64,000 nucleotides of DNA from Neptunitalea chrysea (GTDB lineage Bacteria > Bacteroidota > Bacteroidia > Flavobacteriales > Flavobacteriaceae): contig NZ_BRVP01000018.1 in the NCBI RefSeq assembly GCF_027924145.1, positions 1 through 64,000 on the forward strand, given 5' to 3'. The position numbers and the translations under genes are program-made. Shown here one piece after another: positions 29,401 to 38,040 of the stretch. Position 1 is the first letter of the stretch. The number at the start of each line of letters is the position of its first letter. Below the pieces are notes generated by a model, which saw nothing but the letters and a program-made list of their open reading frames with translations, did no database searches and had not been told where the DNA came from.

Positions 29401-29568
29401 TTGTCCGCTATAGTATACATTATAGCTATCGGCACCAGATACCGGTTGCCAAGTAGCAAAGGCGGTTTCCATCCAACCAGAGGCTTCGTTAAAAGTAACA
29501 GATTGAGCATTGCTTATAGAAAAGGTTATAAGCAAAACAAATAAAATTTGGATTGGTAATTTACTCAT
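26431..29568 (-). CDS. Secreted multidomain pectate lyase (PL1) with T9SS signal
   Basis: The 1045-residue protein is exported by Sec and then by T9SS. Its order is: signal peptide (1-21), fibronectin-III-like domain (about 22-115), PL1 pectate lyase beta-helix (about 125-510), InlB-type B repeat (about 545-625, LTATPASGWSFSNWSGD), a beta-sandwich carbohydrate-binding-like module (about 635-750), a second B repeat (about 760-820), a CBM6/35-like module (about 830-955) and a type A sorting domain (LYPNPARTTIAILSS, ending HQLVKF). The catalytic region reads GALDCKKSTYVTFSYNHFW and SRHPRVRFYSAHIYNNYY, with the arginine base near residue 339. It cleaves pectate by beta-elimination at or outside the cell surface. 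Confidence 0.93.
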   Translation of the reverse strand: MSKLPIQILFVLLITFSISNAQSVTFNEASGWMETAFATWQPVSGADSYNVYYSGQGYTNEPVDDQLIRSYGTYYRVDIPGLQAGTYTITVAPVTSGTEGTSATTSSITVTAHDRTGFSFNNSRIPGAYNLDGTPMSGAVILYITENTKDVISLNVTGANSNPCVGLQEILEGFKKGDDNRPLIVRFIGQITDFSYMSNGDIVVENDKNASSHITLEGIGDDATADGWGIRIKNATNIEIRNIGLMNCNSGEGDNIGLQQNNDYIWVHNCDFFYGDAGGDSDQAKGDGALDCKKSTYVTFSYNHFWDSGKANLLGLSEGTTTGLYITYHHNWYDHSDSRHPRVRFYSAHIYNNYYDGNAKYGAGSTKGSSLFVESNYFRNCKFPMLTSMQGSDIYDDSTQANDTDNATFSSEDGGSIKAANNYMIGEHRFVAYGDTNYTNSTVDFDAYVVTNPTDNMPSSVTSSYGGNSHNNFNTSSVMYTYTAQTPANARTTVMQYAGRMDGGDFTWTFNNSVDDTDSDVNTALKSALLNYQTSLVGVQGDGGVVVNPGGDYTLTVTVSGSGTVSGGGTYDDGTTATLTATPASGWSFSNWSGDASGTSTTTTVYMDDDKAVTAVFTQDGGGGTGGDEIHNFTESGTSSSFYTISGSLSTSKGTVYYGGLTLTQCMKIESSTSVNFTASQEGTLTLVFNDTFTGNFKIDGTNYAAASGIITTTVSSGSHTLTKGDVANLYYMSLEYAGTTTTTYNLTTAVTGQGSVSPSSGTYDEGTSVSLTATPNTGWQFDGWSGGYTGNPTTITMDADKSITATFSEIPTTSTTITIQENASGFCSVDGSVDNNNSGYTGTGFANTDNASGNSISYSVTASGGSATLVIGYANGGGTDRPANIVVNNATAVSSLSFPATTNWTTWSTVSTTVTLTSGTNDIVLEATSSGGLGNIDYLEITGNGVSAASCSSARQMNSGGKELLSKNTLDSTIKLYPNPARTTIAILSSISIERVVLYNVTGQQVLVVTEAFSNISLNALQKGHYFVKVFTEEGTSTHQLVKF

Positions 29569-29600
29569 GATAATTTAATGTTTTTAAATGTTAATGTAAT

Positions 29601-29621
29601 CATCTGTTGATGTGTCAGATG
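29601..29621 (-). promoter_or_regulatory. Inverted repeat upstream of the pectate lyase
   Basis: CATCTG and CAGATG are spaced by nine bases and lie about 30 bases before the pectate lyase start codon. They may be an operator or a leader hairpin. No matching regulator gene is adjacent. Confidence 0.35.
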
Positions 29622-29677
29622 TTTACTTTACGGATTCACTACCGTATTGATTATAAAGGAAATATGTAATATAATCC

Positions 29678-30412
29678 TTGAGTAGGGGTGATAAACAGGG
29701 CGTATTAAACCTAGGCCAAAATACACCTATCGGTGTTGGCTATAATAAAATACAGGGCGTGTGTCCGCAACATATTAAAGGGTCCGGAGCAGCTGATGTA
29801 ACAAAACCGTTTCGTATAAATTACGGTGGCGAGTTAGCAGAAGATATACATTTGTTCATGATTATAAATAATTTAAAGTTCGAAATATTTTGGCAATATA
29901 TAACCTGCTGTAGCAATAGAAATTACCCAGAATAATAGACACTGTATAAGAGAAATTTACAACCTATTCAGGAGGTTCTAACAGTTTAAGATTTAATGTA
30001 ATCGATTGCACAACTCTATAAAAGAAATGATAAGCGTCGGGGATTAAGTAAAATGAAGTTACTTTTTGAAGTACCATAACATTATAATTTAAGATATGTG
30101 GCTATTAAATTGTTCAATATAATTTCACGAAATCGTTTTCGTTAATTGTTATTTTTTTTAGACCCAAATTGTCTTATTTTTACCTCTATGTGATATAGTG
30201 AAGGATCAATGATTAACACGAAGTTAAAATTAATTTTTCGCAATTCAAAGAATTTATTTTTAAGGATATCACTTTTTTTATATAAAACCGTTCAAAACCC
30301 TTGTAAAGACTGAGTTGTTGTTGTCTAAATATTTTACTACGCTATTACATAGAAAAGGAATGTACAAAAAATGAGACATTAAATAATATCCTGTAAGATT
30401 TATTGTATATTT
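29678..30412. other. Decayed interval with one short open frame
   Basis: Frame +3 at 29678-29935 encodes 85 codons. Part of it (LGQNTPIGVGYNKIQGVCPQ and VTKPFRINYGGELAEDIHLF) looks like real protein, but it starts at TTG with no ribosome-binding site and matches nothing I know. The following about 470 bp to 30412 has no credible gene. It contains one perfect palindrome, ACGAAA TCGT TTTCGT (30127-30142), similar in style to LacI-type sites. The stretch is probably a gene graveyard. Confidence 0.4.
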
Positions 30413-30718
30413 ATGTCGAAATCAATCAAAAACATGCAAGAAATATTATTTTTTGACCTACCATGCTTTTATGGTTTTAGCAGTGCAAAACTTACTGGTG
30501 TTGTGGTAGACCATGCCTCTAAAGTAACCATTTCTTATGGTACTAGTTGGGCGGCAAACGGACAAGTCGGAACTACCTCATCAGAAACGGATTCCTATAT
30601 ACTGGAAGCAGCTACCAAACCAACTAATGAAAGTTCTTTGATGCACACCGCCGGCAAGCAGATACGTATACCTACATACACAGGTTTATTAGAACTATAT
30701 AAAGAAAAATGCCATTGA
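30413..30718 (+). CDS. Hypothetical protein, possibly a remnant
   Basis: The 101-codon frame starts MSKSIKNMQEILFF. From about residue 35 (KVTISYGTSWAANGQVGTTS) it has reasonable coding character, but no signal peptide, no domain and a weak start. It lies directly before the CPBP gene, 14 bases away. It may be the end of a degraded gene. Confidence 0.35.
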   Translation: MSKSIKNMQEILFFDLPCFYGFSSAKLTGVVVDHASKVTISYGTSWAANGQVGTTSSETDSYILEAATKPTNESSLMHTAGKQIRIPTYTGLLELYKEKCH

Positions 30719-30732
30719 ACTAACCATAACAG

Positions 30733-31524
30733 ATGAAACGCCCTATTATGAAAAACACCTATAGAATAATACTTATTGTAGCTATTGCTTTTATTGTTTA
30801 TGTTACCGGATTCCGTACCTTTTTTAGTGCTTGGAAAAATAGTATTGATCTTACCATAGGCAGTATGGGTGTTAGCCATATCATCTGCTATGTTTTGATG
30901 GGTATTCCACTGTTTACAGGCACCTTACTTATTACCAAAGGAAAAGGATTTTTTACCGGAATAGGACTAAAATCGAACGCCATAAAAGGTATTTTAATCA
31001 CCTTAGGATTTACCTTACCTATGGGCATTGGGAGTGCTATTTTTTTCAATTTTAATAACTATGTAAAACTCGATACTATTTTGATAGGTGCCGTAGCAGC
31101 TGCTTTTTTTGAGGAGCTGTATTTTAGAGGATTCTTGTTCGGACTTATATTTAAAAATACTAAAATCGGATTTATTCCGGCTATATTTTTAGGGGCTGTG
31201 TTATTTGCTATGGGGCACCTTTACCAAAGCAACAATATGGAAACCTTAATAGGTATTTTTACTATGACCTTTATGGGGGCTATTTTATTTGCTTGGTTGT
31301 ACTGCGAATGGAATTACAATTTGTGGGTAGCCATAGGAATGCACTTTTGGATGAACCTGTTCTGGATGTTATTCTCGGTTTCTGAAGATGCCTTAGGTGA
31401 TACTATGGCAAATGTATTTAGATTCACTACCATTGCACTAGCAATAGGATTTACCGTCATCTACAAACTCAAAAAAGGAAAAAAACTAGAAATAAACAGG
31501 TACACTATCTGGATGAAAAAGTAA
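30733..31524 (+). CDS. CPBP-family intramembrane metalloprotease
   Basis: The 263-residue polytopic membrane protein (about seven helices) has the glutamate pair and arginine of the CPBP/Abi (CAAX protease-like) family in FFEELYFRGFLFG, followed by a histidine in AMGHLYQ and another in MHFWMNLFW. Members cleave within the membrane or serve as immunity or maturation proteins for peptides. The substrate here is unknown. The start is either 30733 (MKRPIMKNTY) or the second ATG at 30748. Confidence 0.9.
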   Translation: MKRPIMKNTYRIILIVAIAFIVYVTGFRTFFSAWKNSIDLTIGSMGVSHIICYVLMGIPLFTGTLLITKGKGFFTGIGLKSNAIKGILITLGFTLPMGIGSAIFFNFNNYVKLDTILIGAVAAAFFEELYFRGFLFGLIFKNTKIGFIPAIFLGAVLFAMGHLYQSNNMETLIGIFTMTFMGAILFAWLYCEWNYNLWVAIGMHFWMNLFWMLFSVSEDALGDTMANVFRFTTIALAIGFTVIYKLKKGKKLEINRYTIWMKK

Positions 31525-31580
31525 CCCTCCTCGGCATAAGCCCAAGAAGCATTTATTAAGTGTCCCATTGCTATTGAGAG
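31522..31580 (+). repeat. Dispersed repeat, copy D (divergent)
   Basis: It begins at the CPBP stop codon: TAACCCTCCTCGGCATAAG, then CCAAGAAGCATTTATTAAG, then CTATTGAGAG. It is diverged from the family but keeps the order of the left palindrome, the AAGCATTTATTAAG core and ATTGAG. No other feature was seen between the CPBP gene and 31620. Confidence 0.5.
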
Positions 31581-31619
31581 ACAAATTGCAAAGCATGTAC
31601 TCAGTCAGCTATGAACTAG

Positions 31620-31793
31620 CTACTCTTTACGTCTTTTCTTAAAGTACGAAAACATAAGGTAGGCAAACGCCGCAATAATAGTGATAGGTAATAAATACCC
31701 TATAAGTACCCCTATAACATACGAGTTATCGGGGGCACTTTTTATTTTCTCATCAATATTTGGCTGCTGCAGTAAGATAATAATCAAATTCAT
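31620..31793 (-). CDS. Small single-TM protein coupled to the enoyl-CoA hydratase
   Basis: This 57-residue protein starts MNLIIILLQQPNIDEK and has one strong membrane helix (VIGVLIGYLLPITIIAAFAY) followed by a basic end (FSYFKKRRKE). Its ATG overlaps the hydratase stop codon as TGATG, so translation is coupled. The charged end after the helix suggests N-out/C-in topology with the basic tail in the cytoplasm. Function unknown. It is too short for usual ORF cut-offs. Confidence 0.7.
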   Translation of the reverse strand: MNLIIILLQQPNIDEKIKSAPDNSYVIGVLIGYLLPITIIAAFAYLMFSYFKKRRKE

Positions 31794-32551
31794 CACTTAT
31801 TATTTTTAATTTTGGCCAATGCATTTTTGGTATATGGTGAAAGTACCAATCTTGCCGAAATTTCAGCATTATATACTAGCATTTCTTCCCAATCTTCTGT
31901 ACCCTTCCATAATGTATGTTTCATAGCACGTAACGCCTTTATGTTATACACTGCTAATTGCTCACTTAACATAGCTATTTCCTTATCGGCATCTGCTAAA
32001 GTAGGCACTACCTTTGTGTAGAGTCCTTTTTCTAAAGCCCATTGTGCACTTTTCCATTCCAAGGCATTTAAGGTAAGCTCTGCTAAAGCCGTTTTTCCAA
32101 TTTTTCGATCTACCGCAGGGGCAATTACAAACGGACCGATACCTATGGTAAACTCCGATAGTTTTACATGGGCAGCCTCGGTAGCAATCACATAATCACA
32201 AGCAGCAATAATACCCACTCCGCCACCAACAGTTTTCCCTTGTACTTTACCAATAATAAGCTTTGTACTGGTACGCATCGCATTCAATACCCCGGCAAAA
32301 CCACTAAAAAATGCAATCGCATCTTCTAGAGTATTCAATGCTAATAATTCATCAAAGGAAGCTCCTCCACAAAACGCACGGTCGCCTTCACTTTGTAAAA
32401 TAAGTACAGAAATCGTTTTATCTATAGACACATCTTCAATAGCACTGATAAGTCTCTTTAGCAATGCTATAGGAAACGAGTTCCCCGCAGGATGCCCAAA
32501 GGTTATGGTTGCAATGGTATTTTCTACTGTTGTTGTTACGGTTCCATTCAT
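31793..32551 (-). CDS. Enoyl-CoA hydratase/isomerase family protein
   Basis: The roughly 252-residue protein has a crotonase fold: the oxyanion-hole segment SEGDRAFCGGASFDEL, then GKVQGKTVGGGVGIIAACDY. The catalytic glutamates of classical hydratases are not both obvious, so the exact reaction (hydratase, isomerase or methylglutaconyl-CoA hydratase) is open. I start it at the ATG at 32551 (MNGTVTTTVENTIA). The longer frame begins with a TTG and an unlikely hydrophobic stretch. It is co-transcribed with the small membrane protein downstream. Confidence 0.88.
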   Translation of the reverse strand: MNGTVTTTVENTIATITFGHPAGNSFPIALLKRLISAIEDVSIDKTISVLILQSEGDRAFCGGASFDELLALNTLEDAIAFFSGFAGVLNAMRTSTKLIIGKVQGKTVGGGVGIIAACDYVIATEAAHVKLSEFTIGIGPFVIAPAVDRKIGKTALAELTLNALEWKSAQWALEKGLYTKVVPTLADADKEIAMLSEQLAVYNIKALRAMKHTLWKGTEDWEEMLVYNAEISARLVLSPYTKNALAKIKNNK

Positions 32552-32769
32552 AAATAGTAAGATTTGCGTGGTATTCTTAAATTTCTTCAAAACACATTGT
32601 AAAGAAACTTCATTAATGAGTAAAAATAAAAAATAAACCTATACGAATGACACTATCAAAAGTTAATACCTATTACTAATAGCTATTTTAGGAATATAAT
32701 TAACTACTAATAAAACAAATAGACCGCATTTAAATGGTCTCAAAAAAACAAAAAAAACATTTTTTTATA

Positions 32770-34110
32770 CTAAGAAACCTGCAAATATTTGCTTCTAAAC
32801 TTTAGTACCGGCCCTACCGAACGTACCAGCATCCATACCGTAAAGGCTATCCAAATACCATATAATTGTAAGCCCATATAATGTCCTATAAGTACGGTAG
32901 GTATAAATCCTAATGAGGTTGCTATCACCAATACGTTTCTCAGAAACTTAGCCTCGCCCAAACCTTTAAAAATACCATCGAACATAAAGGCTATGGTATT
33001 AATAGGCTGCATAAGCAATACTATCCAAAACACAGAGTAAAACTGACTAAGTACTAGTGGTTCTTTGGTAAACAGCTCCCCTATTTCGTTATACACCAAC
33101 GCACAAACGGCAATTAATATAGCAGCCACTAGTAAGGCATTTTTACAAATATCAATACTTAGGTTCCATAACTTTTTATAGGCTTTTTCACCCAATAATC
33201 TGCCCGATATAGCATTTCCGGCATTGGCATAGCCATCAATAAAAAAGGAAAAAAAAAACCATACCTGCATTAAAATACTTTGTGCGGCAATTACGTTTTT
33301 ACCGTATCCTGTTGCCAGCCTACTAGCCACCACCATTGCCACATTTAAAAAGAAGGTACGTATAAACAAATTAGCACTCATAACAATAAGTGGCTTTAAA
33401 TTTGGATTAAACACCCTACGGACTTTAAAATTAAAGGGAGTTCTATACACAAAAAACAACACTGCTATAACCAGCATAATCAATTGCGAAATAACACTAG
33501 CAATGGCAGCTCCCTGCAAATGCATGGCGGGTACATAGCCCTCTATGCCGTACACCAACAAAAAATCGAGTCCTATGTTTACGGTAGCGCCGGTAATACT
33601 GCAAATCATAGCCCAATGCGTATTTTGCATTCCTCTAAAAACTCCAAAAATAGCAAAGGTGACTAAGGTTAACGGATACCCCAACGCACGTATTAAGTAA
33701 TAGCTTTTTGCATACTCCAATACCAGTCCGTTGGCTTCAAAAATATAGGAGAAAATAAAATGCGCACCCACAGTGGTAATTACCAATAACACCAAACTCA
33801 ATACCAAATTAAGTGCTATAACCTGCGGCACCAAGGTTTTTACAGCATGCAAACGTTTCTCGCCATAATGACGTGCCACCATAGCCGAAATAGCGGTTTT
33901 GGTTTGTGCCAAAATCCAGATAAGAGCCGATAAAAATGAACCCACAATACCTGCCGCTGCCAACGCCTCTACCGGATGTTCTTTTACATTGCCAATAACA
34001 GCAATATCGGTAATAGAAATCAATGGTTCTGCAATACCCGCCGCAATAGCCGGTAGCGCCAGTTTATTAATCTCAAGAAAGCTAACTCTATTGGGGTGTG
34101 TTTTAATCAT
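32770..34110 (-). CDS. MATE-family multidrug efflux transporter
   Basis: The 446-residue protein has twelve predicted membrane helices and the MATE N-terminal signature (LALPAIAAGIAEPLISITDIAVIGNV). The sequence is DinF-like: the N-terminal half is well conserved, and the C-terminal half has the internal repeat of the fold. It exports cationic drugs or metabolites using Na+ or H+. No regulator is adjacent. It converges on nothing; the dead IS982 lies upstream on the other strand. Confidence 0.92.
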   Translation of the reverse strand: MIKTHPNRVSFLEINKLALPAIAAGIAEPLISITDIAVIGNVKEHPVEALAAAGIVGSFLSALIWILAQTKTAISAMVARHYGEKRLHAVKTLVPQVIALNLVLSLVLLVITTVGAHFIFSYIFEANGLVLEYAKSYYLIRALGYPLTLVTFAIFGVFRGMQNTHWAMICSITGATVNIGLDFLLVYGIEGYVPAMHLQGAAIASVISQLIMLVIAVLFFVYRTPFNFKVRRVFNPNLKPLIVMSANLFIRTFFLNVAMVVASRLATGYGKNVIAAQSILMQVWFFFSFFIDGYANAGNAISGRLLGEKAYKKLWNLSIDICKNALLVAAILIAVCALVYNEIGELFTKEPLVLSQFYSVFWIVLLMQPINTIAFMFDGIFKGLGEAKFLRNVLVIATSLGFIPTVLIGHYMGLQLYGIWIAFTVWMLVRSVGPVLKFRSKYLQVS

Positions 34111-34298
34111 ACCGGCAAAGGTCGGGATTTTTAAATCCCATTTACAAAAACAACAAACAGAAATAGCCCAAATGTTGACAAAATCAGAGCCAAAAACATT
34201 AAAAAACCTGATCGTTCAAGTAAACTCAACATTCTTAAAATGAATTTCAAAACATCCGCTTTATTATTCTAAAAATTTGGTAAACAGCATATTGTAAA

Positions 34299-35114
34299 AT
34301 GGATTATTTACATCAAATACGCAAACCTAAATTGAGAGATAAACAACTCATTGCCATGGATCTAACATCAGAGTATATGGGTATTGATAGCGAATGTCAA
34401 CTTTTTCGAATTTTACCTGCTAGTTTATCCAGCAAAATAGAGCAGAGTGTCTACAACAGAAGAAAGCGTAAGTTATTTTCATTTAGAGAATCACTTCGCA
34501 AAGCATTGGTAAAGAGGCTGAATAAATCTGAGCATTGTTATATTGTTGACAGTATGCCTTTAGAGGTCTGTAAATTATCAAGAAGCTCCAGAAGTAAGAT
34601 ATGTAAAGAACAGGACTACAGTCTGCCCGAAAAAGGATATTGTGCGAGTCAATCAAGTCATTATTATGGATATAAACTGCATGCTGTCTGTTCTGCACAG
34701 GGTGTTATAGAAAGTATGGATATTAGTCCGGCATGTGTGCACGATATCAATTACTTAAAGGATATAAAGCACCAATTACGTGATTGTACATTGCTTGGTG
34801 ATAGAGGGTATTTGTAGGCAGAATACCAATTAAATCTATTTGAATATCATAATATTAGGCTTGAAACTCCTATGAGAACAAACCAGCATAACTATAGGGA
34901 ACAGCCGTAGGTTTTCAAGAAATCCAGAAAACGTATTGAAACATTATTTTCTCAGCTCTGTGACCAATTTATGATTCGAAGGAATTATGCTAAATCTTTT
35001 GAGGGGTTCAAAAATAGAATCTTATCCAAGATTACAGCAATGACAGTCATTCAATATATAAACATGTTTGAATTCAACAGAAATATCAATAATCTAAAAA
35101 TCAATATTGCTTAA
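34299..35114 (+). mobile_element. Inactivated IS982-family transposase
   Basis: The frame encodes an IS982-type DDE transposase: SEYMGIDSECQLFRILP and SVYNRRKRKLFSFRESL near the start, IVDSMPLEVCK with the first aspartate, and HDINYLKDIKHQL then LGDRGYL with the next. It then hits TAG at 34815 and a second TAG at 34908, while the same frame continues to TAA at 35112 (ETLFSQLCDQFMIRRNYA, then ILSKITAMTVIQY). The N-terminal 30 or so residues and the left inverted repeat are absent. A likely right end is TAAATGCACAACGC just after the stop. The element cannot move on its own. Confidence 0.8.
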
Positions 35115-35210
35115 ATGCACAACGCATAAAAGTAGTATATTATTTGATTACAACAAACAGTATTTTTTTGTTTTTATACGTATTTTTATGCGAAATAAAT
35201 ACTGATTATT

Positions 35211-36389
35211 ATGAAAAAAATATTTTATTTACTGTTATTATCGGTCATTACATTTTATAGCTGTAGCGATACTTCTCAAAATTCAGAAGTTTTTAACAAT
35301 ACAGCTTTGGAAATTTTCGGAAGAAGTTATGATTTTTATAATTACAATAATTTTAACTACGATCTTACCTATACCTCTTCTGATAAAAGTATTAACTCTC
35401 ATATTTTAACCGTTAAGAATGAGTTTTCGTCTATAGTTCAATCCTTGAACAAAACTTATAACTTGGGATTAGATTCTACTCAAGTTTGGGCTGTAACATT
35501 TTATGGTAAAGGTATAAATCAGAAAATCGATAAAAATATTACAGGCTTATCGGTTTTGGAATATTCTGAAGGTGGGTTCTATCAAAGAATGTATAATATA
35601 GATCAAGAAATTGTAAATCCGGTAACTGATTTTACAAGAAGCTATATTGGTCCCGTATTTATAGAAAGTTTTGGTTATTTTGGTTATGAGTCTAACGATC
35701 AAATTAATTCGTTACTTGTTGTTTTTAGGGGGGGTGAAATAGAGGATTCTTCTGAATTTTTGAGTAAACAAAATGAGGTAGAAGAAGTCGATTATGATTT
35801 TCACATGGCAATATTGGAGCAATATCCAATAATTTTCACAGAAAAATATTATATACCTCACTATTGTTCGGTTGCCGATTGTGATTCAAGTAATAATGGT
35901 TTTTGTGGGATATATTCTGGAGAACCTGATGTGAGTTGTAAAAAAAGTTCATATATCGATGATTGTTGTTGTGCAAAATCTTATGCGGATAGCAATTTAC
36001 CTATAGATCCTACGATATCTGCTTTTGGGGTTGATATGTATGATATTCGAGATAATGTACTATCTTTATCTTCAAGGGGGAGCGATTATAAGGATTTTTA
36101 CGAGAAAATCGGATATGTTTTGAGGGTTACCCAAGAATTTGATAATAACCCGCAGCGTACACAAGATGTAATTGAATTTTTATTGCAAAAGTCTCATTCA
36201 TTTACTCAGGCATTATCAAATAATGTTGTTATTACTTCTTCTGACTCAGCGTACATATTATCGATTATTAGTTCATATAGAAATTTAACAACAAATCATG
36301 AGTTCCAGAGGATATTGAATACTATAGAGGCTGATGTTACATATTTAACTAATAAAAAGAAATCTGAAATAATAACTTATTTTATGTAA
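35211..36389 (+). CDS. Hypothetical lipoprotein
   Basis: The 392-residue protein has a lipobox (MKKIFYLLLLSVITFYSC), so it should be anchored in the outer membrane. The body is Asn/Tyr/Ser-rich. A cysteine-rich insert near residues 220-260 (VADCDSSNNGFCGIYSG, then YIDDCCCAKSY) suggests a disulfide-stabilised or metal-binding module. I do not recognise it. It overlaps the next gene by one base (TAATG) and presumably forms an operon with it. Its base use is more AT-rich than the core genes, consistent with transfer. Confidence 0.75.
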   Translation: MKKIFYLLLLSVITFYSCSDTSQNSEVFNNTALEIFGRSYDFYNYNNFNYDLTYTSSDKSINSHILTVKNEFSSIVQSLNKTYNLGLDSTQVWAVTFYGKGINQKIDKNITGLSVLEYSEGGFYQRMYNIDQEIVNPVTDFTRSYIGPVFIESFGYFGYESNDQINSLLVVFRGGEIEDSSEFLSKQNEVEEVDYDFHMAILEQYPIIFTEKYYIPHYCSVADCDSSNNGFCGIYSGEPDVSCKKSSYIDDCCCAKSYADSNLPIDPTISAFGVDMYDIRDNVLSLSSRGSDYKDFYEKIGYVLRVTQEFDNNPQRTQDVIEFLLQKSHSFTQALSNNVVITSSDSAYILSIISSYRNLTTNHEFQRILNTIEADVTYLTNKKKSEIITYFM

Positions 36390-36838
36390 TGCATAAAATT
36401 ATGATAAAGAAAAATCTTAAATTATTCTTCTTTTTGCTATTCATAGTATTCATACTCATTTGCTTTACTGTTAATAAGAAAGCTTTGGATTTACCAGGTA
36501 TTTATGTAAGCAAGAAACCTAGTTTGGGAGAAAAAATGTCTATTATGTATTCTAAGGGATATTATAATTTTGTCTATACTCCTGAAGAGAATGATACGCT
36601 AACGATAGAAGAGAACGGAAAATTTAAATATTCTTCGGATTTTTGTAAAGTAGGACTTAAAGGTTATGATGGTGATTGGGAATTAAGAAGTGATAGTTTG
36701 TTTTTAGATTTTTCGTATAAAACTCATAATTCTAGAATTTTTATTAGTCAAGGAAATTTACTTTATACAATCGAAGATTTTAGTCTGTCCGGTAGCAATG
36801 AAACAATGAAATGTATAACACTACTAGAGAAAAGGTGA
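36389..36838 (+). CDS. Small membrane-anchored hypothetical protein
   Basis: The 149-residue protein has an N-terminal membrane helix (LKLFFFLLFIVFILICFTV) and a strand-rich extracytoplasmic part (GIYVSKKPSLGEKMSIMYS; TLTIEENGKFKYSS), the look of a lipocalin-like domain. The ATG overlaps the stop of the upstream lipoprotein gene, so the two are coupled. A terminator follows. Function unknown. Confidence 0.7.
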   Translation: MHKIMIKKNLKLFFFLLFIVFILICFTVNKKALDLPGIYVSKKPSLGEKMSIMYSKGYYNFVYTPEENDTLTIEENGKFKYSSDFCKVGLKGYDGDWELRSDSLFLDFSYKTHNSRIFISQGNLLYTIEDFSLSGSNETMKCITLLEKR

Positions 36839-36858
36839 TTATAAAGATTTGATAGAAG

Positions 36859-36884
36859 GGAGAGTTTAATACTCTCCTTTTTTA
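36859..36884 (+). terminator. Terminator of the lipoprotein operon
   Basis: The stem GGAGAGT/ACTCTCC is followed by six T residues, 20 bases after the stop codon at 36838. Confidence 0.85.
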
Positions 36885-37027
36885 TCTAAAATCGTCAACC
36901 TATTTAGGGCGACTCAAATTTTTTATTTAATAGGTTAATTTATAATTTATGTATCAATATTAACCTAAAGATGTTGTTTTGAAAATGAGGATAATTAATT
37001 CATTTAAAATTGTTATTGTATATCCGT

Positions 37028-37492
37028 TTAATGTCCATTAGCTGTAACGCTTGCCATGACTAGCCTATCGAAGATTCTATCGCCAAAATATCTTCTGTTG
37101 AGCTTATAAACGAACTCATTGAGATATAACTGTAGGTATTTAGCCTTTATTTTGTGGTATGTTCCTGCAAAATTCCGTTTTGCATTGCCGATAGCTATAT
37201 GTACCCACTTTAAAGTATCTTTGGTGGTTTGAGGGCTGGACTTTTCACTGATGTGAATCTCCACATAATCCGCAATGTCTACATAAGATGTGCTGTCATC
37301 CGTAAAAACAATAGAACCTTCATTTTCAATGGCTTTTTGCAAAGCATCGTCCACTCCTGCTGCTTTATGGTTACCAAGTACTTTAGCCTTAAAATACCTG
37401 CATTGTCGCTCTACTTTTCCGGTAGCTACATCTTCCAATACCGTACTCTCGGCCATAATCATTACATTTGATTTGGTCTTGCTTCCACGTCC
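37028..37492 (-). mobile_element. IS1595-family transposase, C-terminal fragment
   Basis: The minus-strand frame reads RGSKTKSNVMIMAESTV and then VADYVE-like DDE motifs: FTDDSTSYVDIADYVEIHIS, GNAKRNFAGTYHKIKAKYLQ, LNEFVYKLNRRY. These belong to the IS1595 (ISXO2-like) transposase core. The N-terminal half, including the zinc ribbon, is missing. The frame is cut at about 37492, where the sequence turns into a metzincin gene on the opposite strand. Terminal repeats were not identified. It is a dead remnant. Confidence 0.8.
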
Positions 37493-38040
37493 TGCTTATT
37501 GCACATGAGGTAGGGCATGCGTTCGGTTTAAGACATACATTTGAATATAATCAGACGGCTATTGATGAAGATTACCAAAAAGCAATTCAAAAATTAGAAA
37601 ATGATAAAAAGGAACAGCTCTCGTCTAAGAAAAAAAATGTAGATGGCAAGAAAAACAATTTGAAAGCAATATTATATGATAGATTAGAAAAAGAATTCAT
37701 AGACGCAAAAAATAATTTTAAATTCGTCAAGAATAGTAGCCTTTCGGATATTGATAGAATTATTTCAACAGATTATAAAAACAGGAAAATTGATTTTGAA
37801 AATCAAGGACGTGAAAAGGCTGTATTAACAAATGAACAGAAAGAGCTTAAGTTTAAAAATATGAGAGAGGCTCTTGATAATAAAAGACTAAGAGAATTAG
37901 AAAAAACTTTAAACCTTGAGCAGAGTTCAACTGAAGAAAATTTTATGGATTATAAACTTGGCCAACGCAAAAGCTTTTGGTATTGGCAATGGATTGAAAT
38001 GCATTGCAATAAACAACCATTAAAAGAACATATATTATGA
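37493..38040 (+). pseudogene. C-terminal half of a metzincin toxin-type protease
   Basis: Downstream of the IS1595 junction the plus-strand frame reads IAHEVGHAFGLRHTFEYN, a full metzincin zinc motif HExxHxxGxxH. A long charged coiled coil follows (about 90 residues), then the Met-turn in EENFMDYKLGQ, and a terminal WYWQWIEMH. The Met-turn/QW arrangement is typical of the C-terminal toxin domains of Bacteroidota polymorphic toxins. The N-terminal part of the gene is gone, replaced by the IS fragment. The next gene's ATG overlaps this stop (ATGA), as for a toxin-immunity pair. As it stands the gene has no start and is probably silent. Confidence 0.65.

Noticed and set aside
29678..29935. Real 85-residue gene
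   Set aside because: TTG start, no ribosome-binding site, no family; listed only as a decayed frame.
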